Shown: positions 50,595-60,628, counted from the stretch's first letter. The stretch: 64,000 bases of DNA from CAYQQU01 sp964419545 (GCA_964419545.1 CAYQQU010000001.1:1-64000); one strand, 5' to 3'. Notes: a model not told the origin generated them from the letters alone. Numbers and translations are program-made.

Positions 50595-52136
50595 ATGAAC
50601 GAAAAAATTGTCATCCTTGATTTCGGCTCGCAATACACGCAGCTCATTGCCCGCCGGATAAGAGAGCTGAATATTTTCAGCGAAATCGTTCCCTTTAACA
50701 AAATCCCGGCGCTCGACGATTCCGTGAAAGCAATAATTTTATCCGGGAGCCCGTTCTCGGTTATCGACGAAAACGCCCTGAAAACAGACCTGGAAGCGCT
50801 GGTGGGGAAGAAGCCGACCCTCGCCATCTGCTACGGCGCCCAGTATATCGCCCACCACTACGGAGGGCAGGTACAGCGCTCGGCAAAGCGCGAGTATGGC
50901 AAAGCCAACCTGCAGCGGTTCTACGAAGAGGATCCTTTGTTCAAGTCGGTGCCCGCAGGATCGCAGGTGTGGATGTCTCACGGCGACACCATCATGCAGG
51001 TGCCCGAGGCCTTCGAGCTGCTGGCCGGTACGGAAGCCATCGAAGTAGGCGCTTTCCGCTCCAAACCCGGTACTTTTCCGGCGCCGGTCTACTGCCTGCA
51101 GTTTCACCCCGAGGTGACCCACAGCCTGGACGGCCGGACGCTATTGCACAATTTTGCATTCGACATTGCGGGGTGCAAAGGCGACTGGACGCCGGCTTCC
51201 TTCGTAGAGGAAACGATCGAGCAACTGCGCGCTGCCGTCGGCGACGATCACGTACTGATGGGGCTTTCGGGCGGCGTGGATTCCACCGTTGCGGCCGAGC
51301 TCCTGCACCGGGCCATCGGCGACGCCCTGGTTTGTTTTTTCATCGACAACGGGCTGCTGCGCAAAAACGAGTTCGAGGAGGTGCTCACCTCATACCAGAG
51401 CATGGGCCTGCGCGTGGTAGGCATCAATGCCCGGCAGCAGTTCTACGAAGCGCTCTCCGGCATTTCCAACCCGGAAGAAAAGCGCAAAGCCATCGGCCGG
51501 GTGTTTATCGAAGTCTTTGAGGCCCAGGCCGAAAAGATCGAAAAGGTACAATGGCTGGGGCAGGGCACCATTTACCCCGACGTCATCGAATCGGTTTCCG
51601 TTCACGGCCCTTCGGTGACCATCAAATCGCACCACAACGTCGGCGGCCTTCCGGAAAAGCTGCGGCTTAAAATCATCGAACCGCTGCGGATGCTCTTCAA
51701 AGACGAAGTGCGCCGGGTGGGCGAAGAGCTGGCCATCCCGCGCAATATTTTAGGGCGCCATCCCTTTCCGGGACCGGGGCTGGGCATCCGGATACTCGGG
51801 ACGGTAACCCCCGAAAAAGTAGCGCTGTTGCAGGAAGCCGATGCAATCTTCATCGACAATCTGAGAAAATACGATCTTTATGATGAAGTATGGCAGGCCG
51901 CTACGATCCTGCTGCCGGTACAGTCGGTGGGCGTAATGGGCGACGAGCGGACCTACGAACAAGCCGTCGCGCTGCGGGCGGTCAACTCAACCGACGGCAT
52001 GACGGCCGAATGGAGCCGGCTGCCCGCCGATTTTCTGGCAACGGTTTCGAGCGAAATAATTAACAACGTCAAAGGAATAAATCGCGTGGTCTATGATATC
52101 AGTACCAAACCTCCGGCCACTATTGAATGGGAGTAA
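50595..52136 (+). CDS. guaA: GMP synthase (glutamine-hydrolysing)
   Basis: 513 residues. N-terminal class I glutamine amidotransferase: catalytic Cys79 (AICYGAQ), His171 and Glu173 (LQFHPEVTHS). ATP-pyrophosphatase domain with GLSGGVDST near 219-227, then the C-terminal dimerisation domain ending in STKPPATIEWE. It makes GMP from XMP. A -7 element lies 4 bp before the ATG. The downstream lipoprotein gene begins within its last 44 bp. Confidence 0.97.
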   Translation: MNEKIVILDFGSQYTQLIARRIRELNIFSEIVPFNKIPALDDSVKAIILSGSPFSVIDENALKTDLEALVGKKPTLAICYGAQYIAHHYGGQVQRSAKREYGKANLQRFYEEDPLFKSVPAGSQVWMSHGDTIMQVPEAFELLAGTEAIEVGAFRSKPGTFPAPVYCLQFHPEVTHSLDGRTLLHNFAFDIAGCKGDWTPASFVEETIEQLRAAVGDDHVLMGLSGGVDSTVAAELLHRAIGDALVCFFIDNGLLRKNEFEEVLTSYQSMGLRVVGINARQQFYEALSGISNPEEKRKAIGRVFIEVFEAQAEKIEKVQWLGQGTIYPDVIESVSVHGPSVTIKSHHNVGGLPEKLRLKIIEPLRMLFKDEVRRVGEELAIPRNILGRHPFPGPGLGIRILGTVTPEKVALLQEADAIFIDNLRKYDLYDEVWQAATILLPVQSVGVMGDERTYEQAVALRAVNSTDGMTAEWSRLPADFLATVSSEIINNVKGINRVVYDISTKPPATIEWE

Positions 52137-53586
52137 GCTGTGCCTGTTGCTTGCCTTGCTGTTGTTTTCGTCTTGCGAATTGTTTCGCGTGGCGGGCGCC
52201 GGTGAACCGGAGGACAAAGATAAAGAAGAGCTGGACCCTATCCAGGGCAGACGGATCTACGATCCGGAAACCGGCACGTACGTCCTGGTGGATGTCGGCC
52301 CTACGGAAAAGATGGATACCATCCGGTGGAAAGAAAGGCCCGAAGACAGCTACCCGCCCATCACTTCAGAGGCGGAATTCGTGATCGATGAAGAGGGGGG
52401 CAAGGAAGAAGGAAAAGACATGGGTACGACCGGTCCGTACGACTCCCGCCTCCTCAGCCGGTACAATGTCGCTGTGCTGCTGCCTTTTTTGTCCAACCGC
52501 TTTACGGATGAGACGGAAGAGATCGAGATCGGCCTCACGGAATGGACGCTCCACTTCTACGGCGGGGTCCGCCTGGCGCTCGACGACCTCGATGCGGAAG
52601 GGATCAGCCTTAACGTCTCGGTGATCGATACCGAAGCCTCCACCGGTGTGCTCAATCAGCGCATGCGCGAAAATGAAGAACTCAGCGAGGCCCACCTGAT
52701 CATCGGACCTTACCGGCGCGACAATGTCCGGCTCGCGGCCGAATTTGCTCGCAAAGAGGGCAATGTGCTGGTTTCGCCTTACAGCGCTTCTTCCCGCCTT
52801 TCGGATCGCAATCCGAATTACATCCAGGTGAGCCCTTCGCTGCGTACGCACTGCGTTGCCATCACCCGCCACGCCCGCGCCCGCTACCGCACCGACCAGA
52901 TCGTGCTCGTGAGTCGCGACAATGAGGTCGAAAAGCAACGCCTCGATTTTTTCCAGGAAGAACATTTCCGGCTGGCGGGGTCCCGCAGCGTACCCAAATT
53001 TCGGGAGCTGATCATTGAGGAAGACGAAAACCTCAGCGATACGGATCTGCTGATGCAGGTGGAATTTCCGGATACGGCCGTATTTATCCTGCCTTCCTGG
53101 TCCAGCGAAGCTTTCGTCTATGATTTTTTACGGAAACTGGACCTGGCGCGCAACAATTTTGCTCATATCGTCGTCTACGGGATGCCCCAATGGATGGAAT
53201 ACGAACAGATCGACTTCGACTACTACGCCAAGCTCAACGTTCACGTCAGCAGTAATATCTACCTCGATCACCTGTCGACGGATATCAAATTTTTCAAAAG
53301 GCGATTCTATGAACGCTACGGCGCCCCGCCGCAACCGGAAGCTTTTATCGGTTACGACGTGATGCACTATTTCGGCAATATGCTCAATGAACACGGCACT
53401 CGCTTCCAATACATGATGGAGCGCGAGCCGCGGGAAGTGCTGCACACGATTTTTGATTTCGAAAGGGTCACGCTGGTTTCCGCTTCCGATTTCGACCAGG
53501 AAAACCTGCCGATCGAACAATTCGAAAATAAGTTTGTCAACATACTGCGATTCGAAGACTATCAATTTAAGCCGGCGACCGATTGA
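52093..53586 (+). CDS. Lipoprotein with periplasmic-binding-protein (type 1) fold
   Basis: 497 residues. Lipobox LLLFSSC with Cys28. The ATG start overlaps guaA by 44 bp; a TTG at 52123 would give a shorter, ideal lipoprotein signal and only 14 bp overlap. An acidic linker (about 35-115) precedes two Rossmann-like lobes: NVAVLLPFLSNRF, FYGGVRLALDDLDAEG, LIIGPYRRDNVRLAAEFA, then FILPSWSSEAFVYDFLRKL and YDVMHYFGNML. This resembles the Peripla_BP_6/LppC (LpoA-like) fold, so it could bind a ligand or regulate cell-wall synthesis. Part of a guaA-led transcript. Confidence 0.8.
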   Translation: MISVPNLRPLLNGSKLCLLLALLLFSSCELFRVAGAGEPEDKDKEELDPIQGRRIYDPETGTYVLVDVGPTEKMDTIRWKERPEDSYPPITSEAEFVIDEEGGKEEGKDMGTTGPYDSRLLSRYNVAVLLPFLSNRFTDETEEIEIGLTEWTLHFYGGVRLALDDLDAEGISLNVSVIDTEASTGVLNQRMRENEELSEAHLIIGPYRRDNVRLAAEFARKEGNVLVSPYSASSRLSDRNPNYIQVSPSLRTHCVAITRHARARYRTDQIVLVSRDNEVEKQRLDFFQEEHFRLAGSRSVPKFRELIIEEDENLSDTDLLMQVEFPDTAVFILPSWSSEAFVYDFLRKLDLARNNFAHIVVYGMPQWMEYEQIDFDYYAKLNVHVSSNIYLDHLSTDIKFFKRRFYERYGAPPQPEAFIGYDVMHYFGNMLNEHGTRFQYMMEREPREVLHTIFDFERVTLVSASDFDQENLPIEQFENKFVNILRFEDYQFKPATD

Positions 53587-53618
53587 TAGCGGCCGGCGCA
53601 GTTTGCAAACTTATACCC

Positions 53619-54989
53619 ATGTTCGAAACGATCAATCCTTTAAATAATCAGAGCATTCAACAATTTCCCGTTCTCAAGCCCGATGCGTTGCGCGAACGCC
53701 TGGAGCTGGCCGGCCATACTTTTTCCGGCTACTGGCGGGAGCAGACCATCGCCCAGCGGGCTATTGCCGTTCACCGCCTGGCCGACTTACTGCGAGCGCA
53801 AAAGGACCATCTCGCCGGCCTGATCACCCTGGAGATGGGAAAACTGACGGGGCAGTCGGTAGGCGAAATTGAAAAATGCGCCTGGCTGTGTGATTATATG
53901 GCCGACCAGGCCGCTACTTTTCTGGCCGACCGGCCGGTTGAGACCGATCATGCCGAGAGTTTTATCAATTATCAGCCGCTCGGCGCGGTGCTGGGGATCA
54001 TGCCCTGGAATTTTCCGTTCTGGCAGGTTTTTCGCTACGCCGTTCCGGCGGTGCTGGCCGGAAACGTCATCCTCCTGAAGCCGGCGCCCAATGTACCGCA
54101 GTGCGGGCTGGCGATCGAATCGCTTTTTGCCGAGGCGACCGGAAAGCAAGGGGTTTTTCAGACGCTGCTGGTTGAAGTGGAGCAGGCGCCGGAGATCATC
54201 GCTCATCCCATCGTTCAAGGCGTTACGGTTACCGGCAGCGACTGGGCCGGTGCGGCGGTGGCGGCCGAAGCTGGAAAACACCTCAAAAAGTGCGTGATGG
54301 AACTGGGCGGCTCCGATCCGTTCATCGTACTGGATGATGCCGACCTGGAAGCGGCAGCGGCGGCAGGCCTGCAATCGCGGCTCAACAATTGCGGACAGAC
54401 CTGTATCGCCGCCAAGCGTTTTATCGTGCAGGAATCGGTCTTCCCGAAGTACCGCGATCTCTTGATCGATCGGCTCCGGGAGTTGAAAATCGGCGCTCCC
54501 GACGATCCCAACGCTGACCTCAGCGTGATGGCGCGGCCCGACCTGGTGCGCAACCTGGAGCGGCAGGTCCGGGAATCGATCGACAAAGGTGCGCACGAAT
54601 TGCTCGCCGGCGGGCCCGAATCGGGGCCGGGCAACTTTTTCCGGCCCGTTGTGCTCACTGACGTCCGCCCCGGCATGCCGGCCTACGAGGAAGAGCTTTT
54701 CGGCCCGGTCATCAGCTTGTTCTCCGTGCCGGATGAGGCGGCAGCGGTTAAGCTGGCCAACGACAGCCGCTACGGGCTCGGAGCCGCCGTCTGGACCCGG
54801 GATCCGGACCGCGCAAAGGGACTGGCGCGCCGCCTGCAGGCCGGCGCGGTCGCCGTGAACGACATCGTAAAATCCGATCCGCGCCTGCCCTTCGGTGGCG
54901 TTAAACGATCGGGCTTCGGACGCGAACTGGGCCCGGAAGGCATCCGCGAATTCGTCAACGTCCAGTCGATCGTACTGAATAAAGAATAA
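53619..54989 (+). CDS. NAD(P)-dependent aldehyde dehydrogenase (succinate-semialdehyde type)
   Basis: 456 residues from ATG 53619; the frame is open 12 codons further but lacks homology there. Conserved: PWNFPFWQVFRYAVPAVLAGN cofactor region, ELGGSDPFIVLDDAD with general base Glu228, NNCGQTCIAAKR with catalytic Cys262, LFGPVISLF and the C-terminal PFGGVKRSGFGRELG. It lacks the first ~20 residues of larger ALDHs but resembles the short succinate-semialdehyde group. Cytosolic; substrate inferred. It lies 32 bp after the lipoprotein and 11 bp before trmH. Confidence 0.92.
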   Translation: MFETINPLNNQSIQQFPVLKPDALRERLELAGHTFSGYWREQTIAQRAIAVHRLADLLRAQKDHLAGLITLEMGKLTGQSVGEIEKCAWLCDYMADQAATFLADRPVETDHAESFINYQPLGAVLGIMPWNFPFWQVFRYAVPAVLAGNVILLKPAPNVPQCGLAIESLFAEATGKQGVFQTLLVEVEQAPEIIAHPIVQGVTVTGSDWAGAAVAAEAGKHLKKCVMELGGSDPFIVLDDADLEAAAAAGLQSRLNNCGQTCIAAKRFIVQESVFPKYRDLLIDRLRELKIGAPDDPNADLSVMARPDLVRNLERQVRESIDKGAHELLAGGPESGPGNFFRPVVLTDVRPGMPAYEEELFGPVISLFSVPDEAAAVKLANDSRYGLGAAVWTRDPDRAKGLARRLQAGAVAVNDIVKSDPRLPFGGVKRSGFGRELGPEGIREFVNVQSIVLNKE

Positions 54990-55000
54990 ATCCTGGTGTT

Positions 55001-55654
55001 ATGACGCCCGAACGGAAGGAGAAGTTCCGGCGCGTCGCCGCCCGGCGACAGCCGAACCTGACGGTGGTGCTGGAAAATATCCACGATCATCACAATATCG
55101 GCGCTGTCCTGCGCTCTGCCGACAGCGTCGGCCTCGTGGAGATCTTCGTGCTGAACAACGAGATCGGTCTGGCCCGCAAAAACCTGCGGCTCGGAAAGCG
55201 GACATCTGCCGGCGCCCGCCGCTGGGTCGACGTGCACTATTACACCGATACCGAAACCTGTTTTCAGCATTTGCGCCGGCGCTACGAGACCATCCTGGGC
55301 GCCCAGCTCACCGAATCGGCCCGGCCTCTTTACGATATCGACCTCACCGGTTCGGTCGCGCTGGTCTTCGGCAACGAACGCGACGGCCTCAGCCGGGCCG
55401 TACTGAAGCATTGTGACGGAAATTTTATCATTCCCCAGATGGGCATGGTAGAAAGCCTCAACATCTCGGTAGCTTGCGCCGTCACTTTGTACGAAGCCTT
55501 CCGCCAAAGGCGGGAGCGAGGCTTTTATGACCAACGGCCGCTATTGCCGCCGGAAGGGCGGGAAGCCCTCTTCGCCGAATACCTGCGCCGCCACGAGAGC
55601 AACTACAAAGGTACTTCAACCCCGCCCCCTCACCGCGATATGGATCTGATCTGA
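55001..55654 (+). CDS. trmH: SPOUT-family tRNA/rRNA 2'-O-methyltransferase (TrmH-like)
   Basis: 217 residues. Deep-knot SPOUT enzyme: motif 1 HNIGAVLRSADSVG with the catalytic Arg, motif 2 ALVFGNERDGLS, motif 3 IPQMGMVESLNISVACAVTLYEAFRQR. The length and lack of an N-terminal L30e-like domain point to TrmH (Gm18 of tRNA) rather than RlmB; the exact target is inferred. Last gene of the guaA set. Confidence 0.9.
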   Translation: MTPERKEKFRRVAARRQPNLTVVLENIHDHHNIGAVLRSADSVGLVEIFVLNNEIGLARKNLRLGKRTSAGARRWVDVHYYTDTETCFQHLRRRYETILGAQLTESARPLYDIDLTGSVALVFGNERDGLSRAVLKHCDGNFIIPQMGMVESLNISVACAVTLYEAFRQRRERGFYDQRPLLPPEGREALFAEYLRRHESNYKGTSTPPPHRDMDLI

Positions 55655-55755
55655 CCCTGATCCCCGGCAGTTATCAAGAGTCCGGTTGTGAATTCCGGTG
55701 AATTGGTGTGGATAAAAAAGCCGGCGGGCCGCTGTCTCCACTGAACCTGAATGCG

Positions 55756-55763
55756 TATTTTTG
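55756..55763 (+). promoter_or_regulatory. -7 element for smc, 6 bp before the start codon
   Basis: TATTTTTG, exact TAnnTTTG, ending 6 bp before ATG 55770. The TTG at 55761 is part of the element and is not a likely start. A leaderless or near-leaderless transcript is predicted. Confidence 0.5.
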
Positions 55764-55769
55764 GCGGCT

Positions 55770-58700
55770 ATGAGGTTGAAGAAACTGGAAATAAAAGGCT
55801 TCAAGAGTTTCGCGAACGAAACCGTCATTCACTTCAACGAAGACGTGATCGGCATCGTAGGGCCCAACGGGTCGGGTAAATCCAATATCGTAGACGCGAT
55901 CCGCTGGGTGCTCGGCGAACAGAGCAGCCGGGAACTGCGCCTCGACCAAATGTCCAGCGTAATCTTCAACGGCGCCAAAAAGCGCAAAGCGAGCGGGATG
56001 GCGCAGGTGTCGCTTACTTTCGAGAACACCCGCAACCTGTTGCCGACCGAATACCACGCCGTCACCATCACGCGTATTCTTTACCGCAGCGGCGACAGTG
56101 AATACCGGCTCAACGGGGTCACCTGCCGGCTCAAAGACATCACTTCCCTTTTTCTGGATACCGGCATCGGCTCCAACTCCTACGCCATTATCGCGCTGGG
56201 AATGGTAGACGACATTCTGACCGACAAGGACAATTCGCGGCGGCGGATGTTCGAACAGGCGGCCGGCATTTCCAAATATAAGGTGCGCAAGCGCGAGGCG
56301 ATCAACAAGCTGAAAAATACAGAAGCGGATCTCAACCGTATCGAAGACCTGCTCTTTGAGATCGAGGGCAACCTCAAAACGCTCGAAAAGCAAGCCAAAC
56401 GCACCAGGCGGTATTTCGAGCTGAAAAAGGAATACAAAAAACTGACCGTTCAGCTGGCGCTCCACCAGATCCAGGCCTATAAGGAAAAACAAAATGCGCT
56501 GAAGGCCCAGCTGACGGAAGAAGAAAACCGCTACCGCGAGCAGGAGGTGCGCATCAGCCGGATCGAAGCACAGCTCGAGGGAGAGAAAAAAGCTAATCTC
56601 GATAAAGAAAAAGCGCTTTCCGACCGGCAGCGCGAGCTCAACCACCTGGTGGGCAAGATCCGGGCGCGCGAGAACGAGAAGCGCATGCACGAACAAAAGC
56701 TGCAATTCATCGAGCAGGACCGCGCCAAGCAGGAAGAGGCCATTCGCAACAGTACGGCCCGCATCGCCCAGCTCACCGAGGATATCGAGCGCTTCCGGTC
56801 GGAACTGCACTACGAGAAGCGCCTGGAAGAAGATCTGGAAGTACAGCTGGAAGAAGCCGAGGATTTCCTGCGGGAAATACGCCGCAACCACGGAGCGATC
56901 AAGTCGGAACTGGACGAGATCGTGCAGTTGCAGCAGGCGGCCGAAAAGGAAATTTTCGAGATCGAAAAACAAAAGGCGGTCAACGTCAACCAGATCGAAA
57001 ACAGCCAGCAGGAAAGGGCGCGCGACAGCGAGGTGATCCGGCAGCGCCGCGAGGAGGTCAACAAGCTGGAGGAAAAGATCGCCGGGATCGAGAACCAGGA
57101 AAAGGAGAAGCGAAAAACCCTCGAACAGCTCGAAGCGCAGGAAGCGCAGCGCCGCCGCCGGCTCGAAGCGGCCGAAGGCCAGCTGGAGGCCCTGACCCGC
57201 AAAGTCGCACAGGTCAATCGCGAGCTCGATGCAAAACGCAATGAGCACAAGCTCACCAAAAGCATGATCGAAAGCCTGGAAGGCTTTCCCGAATCGATCC
57301 GCTTTCTGAGCAACAACCAGGAATGGAAAGACAAGGCGCTGCTGTTGTCCGACCTCATTTACGTAAAGGAAGCCTACCGGGTGGCTATCGAAAATTACCT
57401 GGAGCCCTTCCTCAATTATTACGTCGTGCCCCGCCTGGCCGACGCCTACCAGGCCATCCAGCTGCTGGGCAACTCCCAGAAAGGGAAAGCCAATTTCTTC
57501 GTGCTCGAAGCTTTTGAAGACTACGTGGGGCCCATGACCATGCTGCCCGACACCCAGCGGGCTATCGACCTCATCGAAACGGAGCACCGATACCGCAATC
57601 TGTGCAATTACCTCCTCGAAAACGTACTGATCACCGACCGGGAGGACTTCAAAGGGCCGCTGCCCGGCGAAGATATCGTGCTGCTGTCGCAAAGCGGGAG
57701 GATCATCCACCGCCGCTACAGCGTATCCGGGGGCTCCATCGGGCTTTTCGAAGGGAAAAAGATCGGGCGGAAGAAAAATCTGGAATTCCTCGACCACGCC
57801 ATTCAAAAGCTGGAACGGGAGGAAAACCGGCTTTCGACGGAATACTTCAACCTCAAAAAACAAATCGAAGAGCTGAAGGGCGACCAGATCGACGGCGCCA
57901 TTCAAAAAGAACGCCAGGGGCTCAACGCCCTGATGCAGGAGAAAGTATCGCTGACTACCCGCCTGGAGAACTTCGAGTCTTTTATCCGAGAGGCCGATGA
58001 AAAACGGGCGCGTATCGAGACGACCATCCGCGCACGCGAAACCGAGATCCAACACCTGAATACCGCGCTGGAGGAAAAGAAAGCCAATCTGAGCCAGGTG
58101 CTGGAACAGATTGCTAACCAGGACGGATCCTTCCGCGAAGTCGCCGATCAACTCAGCCAGGCTTCCAACGCTTACAACAACAAAAATATCGAGTTTATCC
58201 GCCAGCAGAATAAGGTGAGTAACCTGCAGCGAGAAGCCGGGTTCCGGGAAAAACAACTCGCCGAATCGCGCGAGGCCTTATCCGCCGGGCAGGCGGCGGT
58301 GGAAAAAGCGACCGCCGAAGCCCGTCAACTGCAGGACCAGCTGGATGGCTTCCAACGGGAACTGCTGGCGGCCTACGAAGAACGCAAGGAAAAAGAGGCC
58401 GCGCTCACCGAGGCCGAACAGGTGTACTTCAAAGCGCGGGGCGGCATCAACGAGTTGGAAGACCAGCTGCGGCAACACAACCGCAAACGCCAGGAAAGCC
58501 AGGTGCTGATCAATCAGCTCAAAGATAAGGCAACCGACGTCAAATTTGAGATCAGCTCGGTGGCGCAACGGCTGCGCATCGAGTTCAGTATCGAGATCAA
58601 TGATATCATCAACGAGGAAGCCTCTCCGGATATCGACCCGGCGCAGGTCGGCGAGAAGGTGGAAAGACTGAAAAAGCGGCTGGAAAATTACGGGGAGATC

Positions 58701-59324
58701 AACCCGCTGGCTGTCGAAGCCTACGACGAGATGAAGGAACGCTACGACAGCATCACCCGGCAGCGCGACGACGTCATCCAGGCCAAGGAATCGCTGATGG
58801 AGACGATCAAGGAGATCGAAGAAACCGCTACCGAACAGTTCCTGCAAGCCTTCGATAAAGCCCGCAATTTCTTCATCGAGGTGTTCCGCAGCCTTTTTAC
58901 CGAAGACGACACCTGCGACCTGCTCCTCCTCGATCCGGAAGATCCCCTGGAGTCGAAGATCGAAATCACGGCCCGGCCCAAAGGCAAGCGCCCTCAGACC
59001 ATCAACCAGCTATCGGGGGGCGAAAAGACCCTCACCGCTACGGCGCTGCTCTTCGCATTATACCTGCTCAAACCGGCCCCATTCTGTATTTTCGACGAGG
59101 TGGACGCCCCGCTCGACGATGCGAACATCAGTAAGTTCAACAAGATCATCAAGAAGTTCTCGAAGGATTCGCAGTTCATCATCGTCACCCACAACAAATT
59201 GACGATGGCCGCGGTAGACACCATCTACGGGGTCTACATGGCCGAACAGGGCGTATCGGGCGTCAGCCAGGTCGATTTCCGGGACTTCGAGCACTCGGGA
59301 GCCTTCCAGGTTGCCGGCGATTAA
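55770..59324 (+). CDS. smc: Chromosome segregation protein SMC
   Basis: 1184 residues from ATG 55770 (MRLKKLEIKGFKSF); an in-frame TTG at 55761 falls in the -7 element. N-terminal Walker A GPNGSGKS at 31-38, two long coiled coils, a hinge around 505-650 (ALLLSDLIYVKEAYRVAIENYL and the KANFFVLEAFEDYVGP region), C-terminal ABC signature LSGGEKTLTATALLFALYLL and Walker B FCIFDEVDAPLDDAN. It condenses and segregates DNA with ScpA/ScpB, which are not in this window. Convergent with the acyl-CoA dehydrogenase, 44 bp apart. Confidence 0.97.
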   Translation: MRLKKLEIKGFKSFANETVIHFNEDVIGIVGPNGSGKSNIVDAIRWVLGEQSSRELRLDQMSSVIFNGAKKRKASGMAQVSLTFENTRNLLPTEYHAVTITRILYRSGDSEYRLNGVTCRLKDITSLFLDTGIGSNSYAIIALGMVDDILTDKDNSRRRMFEQAAGISKYKVRKREAINKLKNTEADLNRIEDLLFEIEGNLKTLEKQAKRTRRYFELKKEYKKLTVQLALHQIQAYKEKQNALKAQLTEEENRYREQEVRISRIEAQLEGEKKANLDKEKALSDRQRELNHLVGKIRARENEKRMHEQKLQFIEQDRAKQEEAIRNSTARIAQLTEDIERFRSELHYEKRLEEDLEVQLEEAEDFLREIRRNHGAIKSELDEIVQLQQAAEKEIFEIEKQKAVNVNQIENSQQERARDSEVIRQRREEVNKLEEKIAGIENQEKEKRKTLEQLEAQEAQRRRRLEAAEGQLEALTRKVAQVNRELDAKRNEHKLTKSMIESLEGFPESIRFLSNNQEWKDKALLLSDLIYVKEAYRVAIENYLEPFLNYYVVPRLADAYQAIQLLGNSQKGKANFFVLEAFEDYVGPMTMLPDTQRAIDLIETEHRYRNLCNYLLENVLITDREDFKGPLPGEDIVLLSQSGRIIHRRYSVSGGSIGLFEGKKIGRKKNLEFLDHAIQKLEREENRLSTEYFNLKKQIEELKGDQIDGAIQKERQGLNALMQEKVSLTTRLENFESFIREADEKRARIETTIRARETEIQHLNTALEEKKANLSQVLEQIANQDGSFREVADQLSQASNAYNNKNIEFIRQQNKVSNLQREAGFREKQLAESREALSAGQAAVEKATAEARQLQDQLDGFQRELLAAYEERKEKEAALTEAEQVYFKARGGINELEDQLRQHNRKRQESQVLINQLKDKATDVKFEISSVAQRLRIEFSIEINDIINEEASPDIDPAQVGEKVERLKKRLENYGEINPLAVEAYDEMKERYDSITRQRDDVIQAKESLMETIKEIEETATEQFLQAFDKARNFFIEVFRSLFTEDDTCDLLLLDPEDPLESKIEITARPKGKRPQTINQLSGGEKTLTATALLFALYLLKPAPFCIFDEVDAPLDDANISKFNKIIKKFSKDSQFIIVTHNKLTMAAVDTIYGVYMAEQGVSGVSQVDFRDFEHSGAFQVAGD

Positions 59325-59368
59325 GAGCGCTCAGGCTCCGGGTGCGTGATTTTCAGGAGGACCCTAAT

Positions 59369-60514
59369 TCAGCCGTCGCGCAGGATCTCCCGCGAGATGA
59401 CCAGCTTTTGAATTTCGGAAGTCCCCTCGCCGATGGTGCACAGTTTGGCGTCGCGGTAGAACTTTTCCACCGGAAAATCTTTGATGTAGCCGTAGCCTCC
59501 GTGGATCTGTACGGCTTCGTTGGCGATCTCGACGGCTGCTTCGGAAGCATAGTATTTGGCCATGGAAGAGATTTTCGTCGTCTTCTCGCCGCGGTCTTTC
59601 AGGTAGCCCGCCCGGTGCGTGAGCAGTTCCGCCGCCTGGATCTTGGTAGCCATATCGGCCAGCTTGAAGCTGATGCCCTGGAAGGAAGCGATGGGTTTGC
59701 CGAACTGCTGGCGCTCCTGAGCGTAGCGCACCGAAGCTTCGTAGGCGCCTTTGGCGATGCCCAGGGCGAGGGCGGCGATGGAAATGCGGCCGCCGTCGAG
59801 GATCTTCATAGACTGGATGAAGCCTTCGCCTTCCTTACCCAGCATCTGGCTTTCGTGGATGCGGCAGTCTTCGAAGATCAGTTCCGTCGTTTCGCTGGCG
59901 CGCATCCCCAGCTTATTTTCTTTTTTTCCGGCGGAGAAGCCCGGCGTCCCTTTTTCGACGATAAAAGCCGTCATGCCGCGGCTGTCCAGCAGTTCGCCGG
60001 TACGCACCACCACTACGGCGACGTTGCCGGATTTGCCGTGGGTAATGAAGTTTTTGGCGCCGTTGATCACCCAGTATTCTCCATCTTTTTCAGCCACACA
60101 GCGCATGCGGCCGGCGTCGCTGCCGGTATTGGGTTCGGTGAGGCCCCAGGCGCCGATCCATTCCCCGGAAGCCAGCTTAGGCAGGTAGGTGCTTTTTTGT
60201 TCTTCGTTGCCGAACTGTAGTATGTGGTTGGTGCACAGAGAATTGTGCGCAGCTACCGAAAGGCCGATCGAGCCGCACACCTTTCCGATTTCGTCAATGA
60301 TCGTAATGTATTCCCGGTAGCCCAGGCCCGCGCCGCCGTAATTTTCCGGCACCAATACGCCCATAAAGCCGAAATGGCCCATCTGGTGAAAAAGATCAGT
60401 CGGGAAAACCTGGCTTTCATCCCATTCCATAATGTGGGGGCGGATATAGGTCTCCGCAAAGTCGCGTGCGCTTTCTTTGATGAGTTGCAGATTATTCAGC
60501 ATTTCAACACTCAT
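59369..60514 (-). CDS. Acyl-CoA dehydrogenase
   Basis: 381 residues, short-chain/butyryl-CoA-type length. FAD/substrate motifs: GAWGLTEPNTGSDAGRMR, NGAKNFITHG, LGMRASETTELIFEDCRI, RISIAALALGIAKGAYEASVRYAQERQQFG, and the C-terminal QIHGGYGYIKDFPVEKFYRDAK with catalytic Glu363 in TIGEGTSEIQ. It oxidises acyl-CoA in fatty-acid or branched-chain degradation; chain preference is not readable. A TAnnTTTG element lies 107 bp upstream. Confidence 0.95.
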   Translation of the reverse strand: MSVEMLNNLQLIKESARDFAETYIRPHIMEWDESQVFPTDLFHQMGHFGFMGVLVPENYGGAGLGYREYITIIDEIGKVCGSIGLSVAAHNSLCTNHILQFGNEEQKSTYLPKLASGEWIGAWGLTEPNTGSDAGRMRCVAEKDGEYWVINGAKNFITHGKSGNVAVVVVRTGELLDSRGMTAFIVEKGTPGFSAGKKENKLGMRASETTELIFEDCRIHESQMLGKEGEGFIQSMKILDGGRISIAALALGIAKGAYEASVRYAQERQQFGKPIASFQGISFKLADMATKIQAAELLTHRAGYLKDRGEKTTKISSMAKYYASEAAVEIANEAVQIHGGYGYIKDFPVEKFYRDAKLCTIGEGTSEIQKLVISREILRDG

Positions 60515-60620
60515 GAATTCGAAGTTTTGGTCTTATTTGAAAAAACGATTTGATTCTGGTTTTACATCAGGCAGGGGAGTCATATTTGAACAAGCTTTGT
60601 ATTTTCGGATAGCGGCCTCG

Positions 60621-60628
60621 CAAAAATA
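60621..60628 (-). promoter_or_regulatory. -7 element for the acyl-CoA dehydrogenase
   Basis: TATTTTTG on the minus strand, exact TAnnTTTG, giving a leader of roughly 100 nt before ATG 60514. No regulatory element is recognisable in the leader. Confidence 0.45.
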
